Shown here: in pieces, positions 1-11,200 of the stretch
Layout: the number at the start of each line of letters is the position of its first letter
Numbering within the stretch: the first letter of the stretch is position 1
NCBI GenBank assembly: GCA_025558095.1
Contig: JAIVFI010000022.1
Span: 496,001-560,000 of the forward strand
DNA: 64,000 bases
From: Hyaloraphidium curvatum
Lineage: Eukaryota; Monoblepharomycota; Hyaloraphidiomycetes; Hyaloraphidiales; Hyaloraphidiaceae
Direction: 5' to 3'
The notes under the pieces: generated by a model
Databases searched by the model: none
What the model saw: the letters and a program-made list of their open reading frames with translations, nothing else
Told to the model about the DNA's origin: nothing
Translations under genes and position numbers: made by a program

Positions 1-1345
1 GCCTGTTCTTAACGATGGCAGGAGGTTCGTCCTCGCCAAGCCGGAGCGAAAAGGCGTTCTGCTGCTTCTGGAGAAGCAGCTCCTGGCCAATCGCCATCAG
101 AGTCTCTTGCATCGACTGGATCCGGATGGGTTTCGTCAGCGTCCCGCGCATGCCGCTGTCGATCGAGCGCGTCTGCGAGATCTGCAGCAAATGGACGCGC
201 CAGACGACAAGTAGGAGACTCAGTGCCCAATCCGACCTCAGAGATGTCGGCAGTGACGGCGATGATTACGGGGTGAGGCCGTCAATGACGGGCATGTTGA
301 CTGTGCGAATTTCGTAAGATGAAGGCCCAAAAAGCAACGGTGAGAGCAACCCACCATCCATCAAGATTAGCTCGAACGGCAGGCCCGCACGGATGGCCTC
401 CTCCACTGTCCACCATCTCGATCGCCACTTTGCCGTCGTTCGCGCATTGGACGCCCTCGAAACCCATCTTCTCCAGGAACCGCGTCGCCAGAAGAAGGTT
501 GACCGAGTTGTCGTACACCGCGGGGATCCGCATCGGCAGCCGCTTGCCCAGGGTGTGGTCGATTTCGCTCGCGGGGTCTTCTGTCTCCCTGCGGCGTTTG
601 GGCGCGCCACCGGCCGCGCCGTCGGGAGCTGCCTCCGACGCGGATCCGTTCGGAAGTGGGGCCGAAGCAGGGGCCCCGGTGGCCACGGCGTTGGCGAGCT
701 TGGCCGAATCCAGAGCCTGCACCACGACCTCGGCCATGGAGCTCGAGCGGTAGGGGATGTAGATGTGCGCGTCACGTTGTTGGGGTAGAACGTCCTGCCG
801 GCGCGGTCGGGTTACTCCTCCAACACGGCCGAACGGAAGCCAACGAACCATTGGTCAAACACGCTCTCCCCGTGGTTGAAGAGCTTGTCGTCGATGCACC
901 ACAGCCGCAGCTTGGTCGCCTCGCTCAAGTCGCTCGTGTAGTCCGTCGCCAGGAAGTGCTCCAGGTCGTTCTTCCGCCACAGTGCGACCGCTGCGGAGTT
1001 TCCTCAGAACATGGCATGATTATCCAGGTCGTAGATCCACACCGGCGAGGTGAAGTTGCCCAGGAGCGTCGCGTGCTCGGGCGTCCAGTGCGGCCTGGCC
1101 ATGAATGCCCGGAAAACCGGCCGCGGCACCCAAGCGAGGCCCGCAAGCACACAAGAACATCAAATCACGGCGGAATCGGTCAGCCGCACCCGCGATGGCC
1201 TCCGTCGGGGCGGTGACCCACCAGTGGTCGAACACCCTCTCGTGCCGCCGGTGCGCCGCCGGCAAGATAGGCGCGCCGCCGCGCCACGGAGGCCGCGCCG
1301 TCCGCGGCATAGTGTCCCGCGCCTCCTTGGCCGGGCTCGAGAATG
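1..1345 (-). pseudogene. Truncated inverted copy of the hybrid histidine kinase at 8242-12361
   Basis: Read on the minus strand, positions 1345 to about 780 match 8263 to about 8815 (N-terminal and PAS-like exons). Positions about 770 to 1 then match 11484 to about 12300 (receiver domain). The intervening 2.67 kb, holding the rest of the PAS region, the HisKA and HATPase domains and the first receiver-like domain, is missing. The receiver part is also damaged. A 7-nt insertion near 405-415 breaks the frame before the phospho-acceptor Asp. About 54 nt are lost near 264-270. The conserved AVDDNS acidic pair reads AVYDNS. Intron equivalents at the two receiver intron sites are still present, so this is a DNA-level duplication and not a retrocopy. 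Similarity stops just after 1345. The left end leaves the window. A functional kinase from this copy is not plausible. Confidence 0.88.
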
Positions 1346-1803
1346 CGGTCATCTTCGCGTATGTACGGCAGTCCGATAGAGGCATCCCGGCCCGATTCGG
1401 CGTCCGCGGGCGCGGTCCGTCCGGCGGCGGTGTCCAATTGCCGGTTCAGGGCCGACCGAGAGTGGTCGCCGGCGCGGGGGCCGGAAGGAAAGGTGGAAGG
1501 CGTGTTGCTCTTCAGAGACGCGGGCATACGGCCGGGCTCGGACTCCAAACAGACGACGCGTCCGCCCGCCGACGCCCCACGTGTGCACAAGCCGTCAACC
1601 CTGTTGGCTCAACGCGTGAGACAAAAAAAATATTCATTGTTCTTTATCTGGTTTCCGAGCAAAGTGCCTACTAGGTTTCCGGTTCTCTGAATCAGTACTC
1701 GCGACCCAGACGATTTCAACCGACCGCAGCCTTCGGCGAGCCCATCCGGCCACTAAAGTATCCTCCCCATCGTAGCATTCGAATCCCACACTTCCCCGCA
1801 GAC
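1346..1803. other. Intergenic, nothing convincing
   Basis: Frames here are short and lack family signatures on either strand. It lies between the broken kinase copy and the 3' end of the choloylglycine-hydrolase-like gene. An A-rich stretch near 1621-1640 is the only compositional feature. Confidence 0.5.
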
Positions 1804-2852
1804 CTAGGCGGAGAACACCGGGATGGTGCGCCTGACCTTGCCACCGGCCGCCATGGACTGCAGCCGCTTCGGGCCAGCGGGATCCATCTTTTTGAGGTCG
1901 ATCTCGAAAATGCCGTTGTCGGTGAAAGTGCGGAAGTGGTAGACGAGGTTCTTGGTGTCTGCCACGCAGGTCCAGAGGTTGTACTCGGCGCTCTCCGCCT
2001 TGGTCTCCGCGTCGACGTTGCGCAGCACTCCCGGGGGGATGTCGAACATGTTCATGACGTGCCAGGCAGCCCACACGGTGCTTTCGCCGTCTTCGCCGGG
2101 GTACGCGTCGCGGGCGTAGAGTGATGCGCGTACAAATCGGTCGGCGGAATTGCTGCCCCCCGGCATGCCCATGTAGCCGAGGCCCACGGTACTCTTGTAG
2201 TTCTGCGAGCCCGCATGGATGGGCTCGGGGTTGTACGGCGACAGGTGCTCGTATCGCTTCCAATTGTTCACGTGCCACTCATAGTCAGGCATGTTGGTGA
2301 CGATCCCGGTTTTGCAGTCGTAGATCTGGGGCGGTTGGCCCGCCTTGTGCCATTCCAGCACGATGGAGTCGCCCGACTTGTCGCCCACCCGCAGCTGGAG
2401 CGGGAGAAGCCCCGGTTTGCCCGGAAACGGGAACAGCGCATCCGACACGATGAAGTCGGAACGCTCCACGGCATTGCGGACCTCGGCGCACGTGGCAAAG
2501 TTGCCGAGGACGTACGGAACCACCTGCCAGATGGCGATGCACTTGTTCCGGTTGGCGTCGGTCGCTGCTGTAAACTCAGAGAACCCGGGAAGGTAGCGAC
2601 GAGGCCGTGCTCGTTCATCCCGTCGTCACCGCCGTCAATGTCGACGCCGTTGATATCCTCTTTGAACAGGGAGCCGCCGAATGCGTGGGCGTTTTGCCAC
2701 TTGAGCCCGTCGGCCCCGGACGCCGTCATGCCGACGAACCACTGCCCGCGCGGCACGAAGCTGAGCGCCGGCGGAAGCGGGGTGTCGAACTCGAGCGTCC
2801 TGGCGTAGACCACGTCGCCATTGCTCGCAATAAGGCGGATTCCGGTGCACAT
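1804..2852 (-). CDS. Choloylglycine hydrolase/linear amide C-N hydrolase-like protein (Ntn fold), one frameshift
   Basis: The protein starts MCTGI, so removing the initiator Met exposes Cys2, the N-terminal nucleophile of the Ntn amidases that cleave conjugated bile acids, penicillin V or N-acyl amides. After the start come a YARTLEFD-type segment, a GMNEHGL motif (about residue 75) and a VVPYVLGNFATCAEV helix (about 105). These appear in family order over about 350 residues. The reading frame slips once near 2585-2593: the upstream frame ends GLVATFPG and the next frame continues as SEFTAATD with no sequence gap. One C missing from the CCC run explains it. No GT-AG intron of plausible length fits. 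The substrate cannot be told; eukaryotic members also include acid-ceramidase-like and acyl-homoserine-lactone-acylase-like enzymes. No signal peptide is visible. Confidence 0.78.
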
Positions 2853-3354
2853 GGTGGTTGGGGGACGCGGTGCGGGAGGGCTAGCACGGCGTGTGGTTGG
2901 AATCGGTCCGGAATGAAGTTGCGGCCATGAGCTCACCGACTACGGCTCCGGGAGGCAGCTGAAGCAAGGGCAGAAGACCTGGAGGCAGACAGCGAGGTAT
3001 TCTGTCCGCTGGTTGGCGCTAGTCCTGGCCGCGCTGCGAGGTTGCTTTGCCCGTTGCCAGTTTCGGCCGTCCCTTGTCCCTTGTTTTTGGGGCCCTAACA
3101 GTCCCTCGACCTGCGGTGGCCGCACATCCCGACCAGAGCGCATCTCGTTCCTCGGTACATCACATCTCGCTTCGCTCCTTGAGCTCTTTGTCATTCCGAA
3201 TATCGGGGTGCAACGGAGCGGTTCTGCGTGGCCGCATCACCGGAACGGCGGCAACGGACGCCGCATGGCGGCTGGAGCAGGTTGTGTCTAGCTGGAGAAC
3301 AGGGGGATGTGCAGGAGCGGAAACCCACCTTCTGCAGGGCACCATTCGCTTGAC
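2853..3354. promoter_or_regulatory. Divergent intergenic region
   Basis: About 500 bp separate the starts of the choloylglycine-hydrolase-like gene (minus) and the ThrE/Prm10-like gene (plus), so it should hold both promoters. No clear TATA box and no coding frame with family features is visible. Confidence 0.4.
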
Positions 3355-4803
3355 ATGTCCGGCATTGCGGTCAGCCCGACCGAGGCCCCCGCGGAGCCTG
3401 ACGGAACTGCGGCCGCGGTCCCGATGTCCTTCCTGGCCCCGCCACCACCCCCTCGCCGCCGCGAGGTGCTGTTGAAGCTGTGCGAGGCCTAATTCGCCAC
3501 GGAGGCTCGCTGTTTGGGGACGCCGGGCTATTCGAAGACCTTGCGAGGGCTTTCAAAGTGCCGGCGCACTTTGCCTTTTCAACCGGAACCCTGCTCCTGG
3601 TGCGCTTCGAACGAGTTGCGGGCGATGCGCAAGCCGGTGAGAAGGAACCCTTGGACCAGCCAGGTGACGGCACCGGTGAGCCGGCACACCTAGAGACGCG
3701 CTTCGTGGCCTTCTCGCGAGCTTTCGATTTCCGCAAGCTGGGCCTCATAAGCGCCCTGGCTGCCGATGTCCTGGCAGGATCACGGGACGGCGCAACAGAT
3801 GCACCCGAAGTGGAAGAGATCTTTTCGCGTCTCAAGGACATCGAGGCGCTGCCTCCCCATGTTCCCGACTGGGTCAAGGACTGGATCGTTCTTCCGCTGA
3901 TCAGCGCACTCATGGCAGCCCTGTTTTACAACGGTCCGTGGATTTCGTGCGCGCTGGCGCTTCCGTTGGGCTACGTGCAATCCGTGGTGAAGCTTGCCGT
4001 GAGCGGCGCCAACCCTATCCTTTCGCACATCCGCGGGTTGCTCACGGCAACCATCGTCGGACTCCTTGCGGGCTGCATCGTCGGCTCCGGCACTTTCATC
4101 GACCAAGGCGTCTGCTTTGGAACCGTTGGCCTGGCCGGCGTCGTTTGGACCATTCCAGGCCTCGCCCTTGTTCTCGCGGGCATCCAGCTCATTACCGGCG
4201 ACATTGGAGCGGGCGCCACCAACCTGGCTGCGGCCATCCTCGGTGTCTTCCTCCTAGGCTTCGGACTCGAATTCGGCCTCCAGATCACGTTGCTCTTTGG
4301 CCTCCCCGGGCACCCCCAACCCAACTGCAATTCCATCCCGGTCTCGGGCTGGTGGTACTTTCTGCTTTTCCCCCTCGTCGGAACGCTGTACTGTTTGGCC
4401 TCGGGGATATATCACCGGGATCCCCGCCGCAGGCTTGGCGTACGGCGTCTGGTACGGCCTGCAGCTCCTTCCCTCGATCGAAGCCGTGGGGATCATGGGA
4501 TTCGGATGCGTGCTGCTCGTGTCCACATTCTGCGCATGCCTGGCTGCGTTCATCTACATGCGGTGGACCATGCGGTCGGCCTTCCCCACCGTCTTCCTGG
4601 CCCTCCAGTTCATCGTACCCGGAGGGCTGGCGCTCAAGCAGGCATTGTCGGATTTCGGCTCCACTGCGGGATTCACCGGCTCCATTTTCGCGACGAAGGT
4701 GCTGGCGGGGGCGTTGGGAGCAACCGTCGGCGCGATCCTGGCGCAGGCCGCGGTGTGGCCGCGCATCGGAACGCACGGGTGGAAAAACGAGCCTTATCGA
4801 TGA
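3355..4803 (+). CDS. ThrE/Prm10-like multi-pass membrane protein, two frameshifts
   Basis: This resembles the threonine/serine exporter family (bacterial ThrE; fungal Prm10). A cytosolic N-terminal half carries the LCEA-LIRHGG segment that corresponds to the family's L..yGa..hR motif, then FKVPAHFAFSTGTLLLVRF. About ten hydrophobic segments follow, including a stretch from DWVKDWIVLPLISALMAALF and an IPAAGLAYGVWYGLQLLP stretch in the C-terminal half. The start chosen is MSGIAVSP, in frame with LLKLCEA. Two slips break the frame. Near 3488-3492 one base is missing after LCEA (GAGGCCTAATTC). Near 4404-4408 a GGGG run has one base too many. Neither can be removed as an intron. If these are assembly errors the protein is about 480 residues, a normal length for the family; otherwise it is a pseudogene. 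Confidence 0.75.
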
Positions 4804-5029
4804 ATGAAGGGTGTGATGACGTATGGCCACGGGCACAAGGCCCGGCGCTGGTTTTACCGGGAGCGACCCGGAGAGACGTACACTCATGTGCGGATTACAT
4901 GGTGGGATAGATAATGCGCCGAGCCCGAAGGGCATCTGACCGCTCCATCAGTCCTGGCCGCAACCTGCCTCGTAGAATCGGCGCATGTCCCACCCAGAAA
5001 CGTATTACTGACACATAACGAGAGTGGAT

Positions 5030-6091
5030 CTACAGCTTCGCCTGCGCCGCCAGGTGCTTCCCGAAGAACCGCAGCATCCGCTCCGTCGCCGTCTTGGCCG
5101 CCGACTGCCCGGTGCGTCAGCATGGACAACGGGCGGGGCGGAGAACCGCTTACCGCGTGGTACGTCGCCGATTCCTCGTTCACTGCAGGGAGGATGGTTG
5201 GATCAGATGGGTCCGCGGAAGGAGCAGAGGGACGCGACCCACTGAAGGCGTGGTCGGCGCCGGGGTACTGGTAGAACTCGCTGCGTTTCCCGGTGCCCGC
5301 GTCAGCAGGCCGATCGTGCAGGCGGTGCGGGCGGTGGTTCACCTCGTGTCCTTGCCCGCCGCTGCCAGCGACCCCTTGAACTTGTCCGCCGTCTTTTTGT
5401 CGCTGTACCCCTCCGCCGAGTCCTCGTCTCCAAAGTGGTACTGGCCGACCAGGGCACGTCAGCCGCCATGTCCCGCGGCCCGAAGGACGGGGGTCACCTG
5501 AAGGGGGCACTTGATCCCCGCCGGCGGGGCAAAGTCCGCGGGCGGGATGCCGTAGAAGCACGCGCCGGCGTCGATCCCCTGGCCGCCGACGTGCACCGCG
5601 GCGGCGATGGTGAGGGCACCGCCCATGCTTTCCCGGCGCGTCAGCAGGCCGCAAAACGCGGGCGGCCGAGCGGCCGAGCGGCACGCACCAGAAGCCCGTG
5701 ATCCCGACCCGCCTGCAGCCCTTGGAGCGGAGGTACGCGGCGCACTTGCGGATGTCCTCCACGGCCGTGGGGAAGTCGAGGCCCTCCATGAGGTGGTTTG
5801 CCTCGTCGGCCTCCGTTGCGACCTTCCCGCGGTAGAGGTCCGGCGCGATGGCCAGCGCCGGCATGGCCTCCGCGAACCTCTTCGTCGTGTTCTTGATCTG
5901 CTGGTTGAGGCCCCACCACTCCTGGATGACGATGAGGCCGACACCCGAGGAGGCTGGGCGGCGGAGGGGGCACGGAGGTGAAGGAGGTGGGACGCGTTGG
6001 CTCGCCGTTCTCGGGACCAGGGGGGCCAAGGGGGCGGCAACGCACGGGATCCGGCGACATAGCACGGCACGCCTTCCCACTGGATGTCCAT
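5030..6091 (-). CDS. Dienelactone hydrolase family protein, 7 exons
   Basis: Splicing six introns (6045-5954, 5688-5628, 5497-5441, 5342-5281, 5242-5183, 5153-5105) gives 226 residues, the usual length of the family. The alpha/beta-hydrolase fold shows as VGLIVIQEWWGLN (oxyanion strand, residues about 19-31) and the nucleophile elbow GFCMGG, with Cys as in classical dienelactone hydrolase. The GFC codon is itself split by an intron (TG|C). The acid region is AAAVHVGG..ACFYGIPP, and YPGADHAF carries the catalytic His. Several introns hold a CTGAC branch-like sequence, and phases agree across all junctions. The enzyme hydrolyses dienelactones or related carboxylic esters in the cytosol. It is divergent from the F-box gene 640 bp away. 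Unlike its two upstream neighbours it has no frameshift. Confidence 0.92.
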
Positions 6092-6730
6092 TCTGCCTGA
6101 TTCGGGGTTAGGACGCGTCCGGGAGACAGCAGGGCCTCGCGGTGTGATCGGACGCCGATCGGAGTCACGCGATCCATTGCGGCTGCCCCGTCGCTTTTCG
6201 GTGACCCCCTGCGCTGCCTGACGTCCCGCGGTTTCAGGCACTCGCGCATTTGAACGCTTACGTGCGATTCCGTGCTCGCCCGTCCCGCCGCTGTCGAGTT
6301 CGTCGCGCGTTTGCCCGCCCTGCACCACTTTTCCTGACGTGCTGCTCCTGCACTACTCGTAGCCCGCCGCCGCCGCCCCGCCGCTTTTCGAAATCTTCTG
6401 ATCGCCCTTCCCCGCCCCACCCCGGCCCCTGTTCCCCCCTAACTCCTTGTTCCCTTCCTGCCCCAGGTGGGCCTTCTCGTTTTCACACGGCGCGGGCGGC
6501 GCTCGACGGTGCGACAACGGCGGCGGATGATCTTGGGCCCTTCTGCGAACAACACTGCTGCGAGACTGCTTGCTAGCCCTGCTCTTAGGTGGCACACTGA
6601 GCCCGGCCCTTGGTGTTTCGCCTACCGGGGAAACGCTCCCGCATAAAAAGCGCGTGTGCACCCCGTGTGGGGCGCCCGACCGTGCCTCGGCAGCGAACCT
6701 TTACAGAGCAGCCTCGCCCCGATAAGCAGC
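6092..6730. promoter_or_regulatory. Divergent promoter region with a TATA-like element at 6642-6650
   Basis: This region separates the dienelactone hydrolase start (minus) from the F-box start (plus). CATAAAAAG at 6642-6650 lies about 80 nt upstream of the F-box ATG and could act as a TATA element. C/T-rich tracts occupy about 6330-6450. No coding frame with family features is present. Confidence 0.4.
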
Positions 6731-7968
6731 ATGTCTTTTGCGGAGGAGGAGTACGCCACACCGCCGGCGTCGCCGTCGCCCGCCGCGCCGCCCGACGTGC
6801 TCACGGCGCTGCCGACCGAGCTCGCCCTCCAAGTGCTCCGCACGGCGCTGCTCCCCATGGACCTCCTCGCCGTCTCAGCGCTGTCGCGGGCCCACCGGTT
6901 GCTGGCCGCGGACGCCTCCGCGTGGAAGCTCGCGTGCGCGCGGCTCTCTCGCGAGAAGGACGACGCGTCGCGGCTGTTCCGGGCGTGGCGCAGTATGGCC
7001 AACACGCTGTTCTTCCCGCCGCGGCCAAGGCGCGGCCAGCTGTTCCCCTTAAGCATGCTGAGCCCGTTCGCGGACTGGGCCGCACAGCCCGAGCTGCTCG
7101 ACTCGGTCGACGCCCGCGAGGCAGAAAAGTGCGCGCGCGCGCTCGCCTTCCTCCGCTCCCTGCCGTACCCCGATCTGCCCCCCAAGGACGCCCTGCTGCA
7201 CCTCTCCGCCTCCTCCTCCCATCTGGTGGCCCGCAGCGCCCCGCCCGCGCCCAACGCCTGGCACCTCTCCCTCGGCGCGCACCTCCGCGAGCGCACCTCG
7301 CGGCGCTTCCCCCTCCGCGCCGAGATCGAGGCGACCGAGTTCGAGTTCCGCTTCCGCGCGCGGAGCTTCGCCTTCCCGCCGCCGGACGACGGCGCGGCCG
7401 AGGACGAGGAGGCGGCGGAGCGGGACGGCGAGGACCGCGCCTACCGCGCCTTCTTCGAGCGCAACGGGACGTACAGGAGCGAGAACTTTTTCGCGGACGG
7501 CGAGGGGGAGGTAAGGATGGACTGGCGGCCCGTGGGGGACGGCGAGCAGCCCGCGGATGCGCCAGGGGAAGGGGACGGGGACGGGGAGGGGGAGGGGGAG
7601 GAGGACGGGGGGCGCGGGGGGCCGAGGGTCGCGTGGTTCCCCGTCCCGTTGCCGCGGAGGAGGCGGGCCGCGGCGCACCTGTGGGACCGCTTCCGCCAGA
7701 TCCAGGTGCTTTTTGCCCCGCGCAACGAACACCCCGCGATGCTGACGCGCCCCTTCCCTCCGGGTCCAGGTATCGCACTACATCCCGCACGGCGTCGAGC
7801 GCGTGCAGCACGGCCGCGCGGCGGGGATGTGGGTCGTCAGGAACGAGGGTGGGTCGCCCGCCGCCGCGCGCAGGCTTCCGTCCTGACGCCCGCGGCCGGG
7901 CAGCGGTGATATTCAGGTCCGTCGGGCCGCGCGCGGACGCGGGGCTGCCGTGGTTGGAGGAACCGTAG
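6731..7968 (+). CDS. F-box protein
   Basis: Three exons (introns 7706-7769 and 7849-7903) give 372 residues. An F-box lies at about residues 20-65: LTALPTELALQVLRTALLP, then a leucine-rich AVSALSRAHRLLA and a basic helix ending WKLACARL. This would be the Skp1 contact of an SCF ubiquitin ligase. The rest has no recognised substrate-binding repeat. An Asp/Glu/Gly-rich insert sits at about residues 275-300. After the first splice the protein continues QIQVSHYIPHGVERVQHG, and it ends WLEEP. The ATG is chosen because MSFAEEEY directly precedes the F-box; an in-frame upstream ATG at 6656 has no support. The target is unknown. Confidence 0.82.
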
Positions 7969-8241
7969 GGGAGGGCGGGTTGCTGACAAACGAGGGACGG
8001 AGGTCGGAGGCGCCGTTGGTGGCCCGCGCATGCCGCTCGGCGTCCCCAGCCGGAGGAAGGAGAGTAATTCGGTCGTATGAGCAGCATCCGCTCGAAGCTT
8101 GTATTCCGCGACCCGGCGGCCGACGTCCCTTGGACCGAGTTATTCGGGACGCAATCGAGGTATCGATCGTGCGGCTTCCCTTGCGGTCCGTTGATGATCC
8201 CTAGGGGCGCCGGCCGACTTTCTCCCCATTTTCCGCGGCGG

Positions 8242-11200
8242 ATGGACGTCGACCCGGCCGAACCCGGCCAAGGAGGCGCGGGACACTATGCCGCGGACGG
8301 CGCGGCCTCCTTGGAGCGGCGGCGCGCCTATCTTGCGGCGCACCGGCGGCACGAGAGGGTGTTCGACCACTGGTGGGTCACCGCCCCGACGGAGGCCATC
8401 GCGGGTGTGGCTGACCGATTCCGCCGTGATTTGATGTTCTCGTGTGTTGCGGGCCTCGCTTGCGGTGCCGCGGCCGGTTTTCCGGGCATTCGTTGCCAGG
8501 CCGCACTGGACGCCCGAGCACGCGACGCTCCTGGCCAACTTCACCTCGCCGGTGTGGATCTACGACCTGGATAATCATGCCATGTTCTGGGGAAACTCCG
8601 CGGCGGTCGCACTGTGGCGGAAGAACGACCTGGAGCACTTCCTGGCAACGGACTACAAGAGCGACTTGAGCGAGGCGACCAAGCTGCGGCTGTGGGGCAT
8701 CGACGACAAGCTCTTCAACCACGGGGAGAGCGTGTTCGACCAATGGTTCGTGGACTCCCGTTCGGCCGAGTTCGGGGAGTAACCGGGCCGCGCCGGCAGG
8801 ACCTTCTACCCCAACAATGCCGACGGCGAGCGTACTGCAATCACCGTGGACTGCCACTGCTTCGGAATCTACCTGCCCAACGGCTACTACGGGTTCTACG
8901 TGGAGGGCATCCCCCGCGCCGCGTCGAAGCCCCTGCCGGCCGCCGCCGGGCCCTCTACAAACAACCTCTCCTCCTCCACCAACCTCGCCGCCCCTTCCAC
9001 CGGCAACCTCACCGCCGCATCCTCCAGCAACCTCTCCTCCGCGGGCAACGCCGCCTCGGCCGCCAGCCTCCCGTCGACGTCGACGAGCGACATGTCGGCC
9101 TCGAGCGGCGCCCTCTCGGCGGCGGATATGATCTCGGCGGTGCGCAACACCCCGTCGGGGGTGCTCTCGCTCGTGTCGCAGCTGGAGATTTCCTCGGGGC
9201 TTCCATCAGGGTCGGTGCCGTCCGGGGCGGTTTCGGGCGGGATCTCGGGGGCGTCGGGTGCCCTTTCGGGCGTTTCGGGCGCCATCTCGGGCTCCGTACA
9301 CTCCGGCACCACCTCCGGCTACGTTCCTCCCGGCGGCATCCCGGCCAACGTCTGGGCCGGCGACGCGCCCACGCCGCCCGCCACGACCTACAGCGAGATG
9401 GGCGACTCCTCGGTCACAGATACCCACTCCGACAACGACCTCCAGATGGCACAGATCAGGGAACGCAACCTCCGCACCGTCGAATCCTTCCACCAGGCGC
9501 CCTACTGCATCCTCCTCCTCCGCCCGCTGCCTGCGTCGGCCGCCACCGACGCCGCCGAGCTGTGGGCCCGCCCGGGCCAGGACATGGTGATGCAGAACCC
9601 CGAGGCGATGCGGCGTTTCGGCCCCGCGTGGAGCTTCTGGGCCTCCTGGGCCGACCGCGAGCGGCGCAACGGCGCCATCGCGGAGCTCCAGGCCCGCGGC
9701 GCGTCCTCGGACGAGGCGCTGCTGGCCGCGCGGGAGGGCACCCCGGCGTGGTTCAGGTTCGACGCGAGGGTGATGAACGATCCGGCGACGGCGGGCACGC
9801 TGCTGCTCGTGTTCCTGGTGGATATTTCGCAGCAGAAGTCGCTCGAGGGGCAGCTCGTGAAGGCGCGGGCCGACGCGGAAGCTGGAAACCTGGCCAAGAG
9901 CGAGTTCCTCGCGATCAGTGGGTGATCGGCCACTCGGCATCGGTGAAGGGGCTGACGGGCGTCCAATTAGTGTCGCACGAGATCAGGACGCCGCTCAATT
10001 CCATCATCGGGATGACGACGCTGCTGATGGACACGGAAAAGACCATGACGCCGGAGCAGAGCAAGTGCGTAGGGCTGATACGCAGCTCGGGGGACTCGCT
10101 GCTTTCCATCATCGACGATATCCTCGGTAGACGCGGCTGAGCGTTCTTTGTCTGGCCCAGCTAATCGTTGCGTCGCAGATTTTTCGAAGATCGAGTCAGG
10201 AAAGTACAACCGTGGGTCGAGCCGTCGCTGGCCAACGACAGCATCCGCTGATCCACGTTCTTCCAGTCCACCTCGAACCCTTCCCCATCCGTCGCATGAT
10301 CGAGGAGGTCATGGACCTCTTCCGTTCCCAAAGCGTCACGAGGCAGCTCCGTCTGACCCACTGCGTCGCGCCCAGCGTGCCCGAATGGGTTCGCGGGGAC
10401 GAGAAGCGCCTCCGCCAGGTGCTCTGGAACATCCTGGCCAACGCGGTCAAGTTCTCCAAGACCGGCGGCTACGTTTCCGTCATTGTTGACCGGGATGAGT
10501 CCCTCGATGGCGGCGTGAGGTTCGCCGTCACCGATACCGGGATCGGGATACCCCAGGAGAAGATTGGCGTGTTGTTTTCGCCCTTCACCCAGGCCGACTC
10601 GTCCGTCAACAGGCGGTTTGGCGGCTCGGGATTGGGTCTGGCCCTCGTCAAGCGGCTGGTTGGCCTCATGGGCGGACACATCGAGGTGACCTCCGTCGTG
10701 GGACGGGGGAGCACCTTCACGTTCTCCATTTGCGCTCCGGACGCCGGGCACGAGGCGGCCGCGGGATCGGGCTACTTCGGACACCAGCCTACCCACTACA
10801 AGATGCTTGCCTCGTCGCCCGACGGGGGTGCCGCCGCGCGGCGGTATCCCGGCACCACGCCGCCCGTGCACCAGCAGAACTTGCACACGCCTCCGGTACC
10901 CGGCGCCGCAGGAGCACGTCTCCTCCCGTTCCGGCTCAACGGCACCGCGGTGCGCAGCCCCGGCTCCGAAGAGGCGTCCGGATCCCTCCACGGGAGCCCG
11001 GGCGTCGATCTGGAGCTCACGTCGGGGAAGCGCTTCGCGGTCGTGATCCCCGACGTGGTCAGCCGCGGCCAAGCTTCCACGCACCTCTCGCGCGAGCTTG
11101 GCATGGTGTGCGCCGGGGAGTGGGCGTCCGCCGACGAGGCGCGGGCTCACCTGGAATCGGAGCAGCTGGATCTGATTGTCGTACATCGGAGCTTGGGGCC

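Noticed and set aside
8444-8782. A short independent gene ending with the stop at 8780
   Set aside because: The stop lies inside a 54-nt intron; removing 8746-8799 gives a continuous PAS-like sequence in the same frame.
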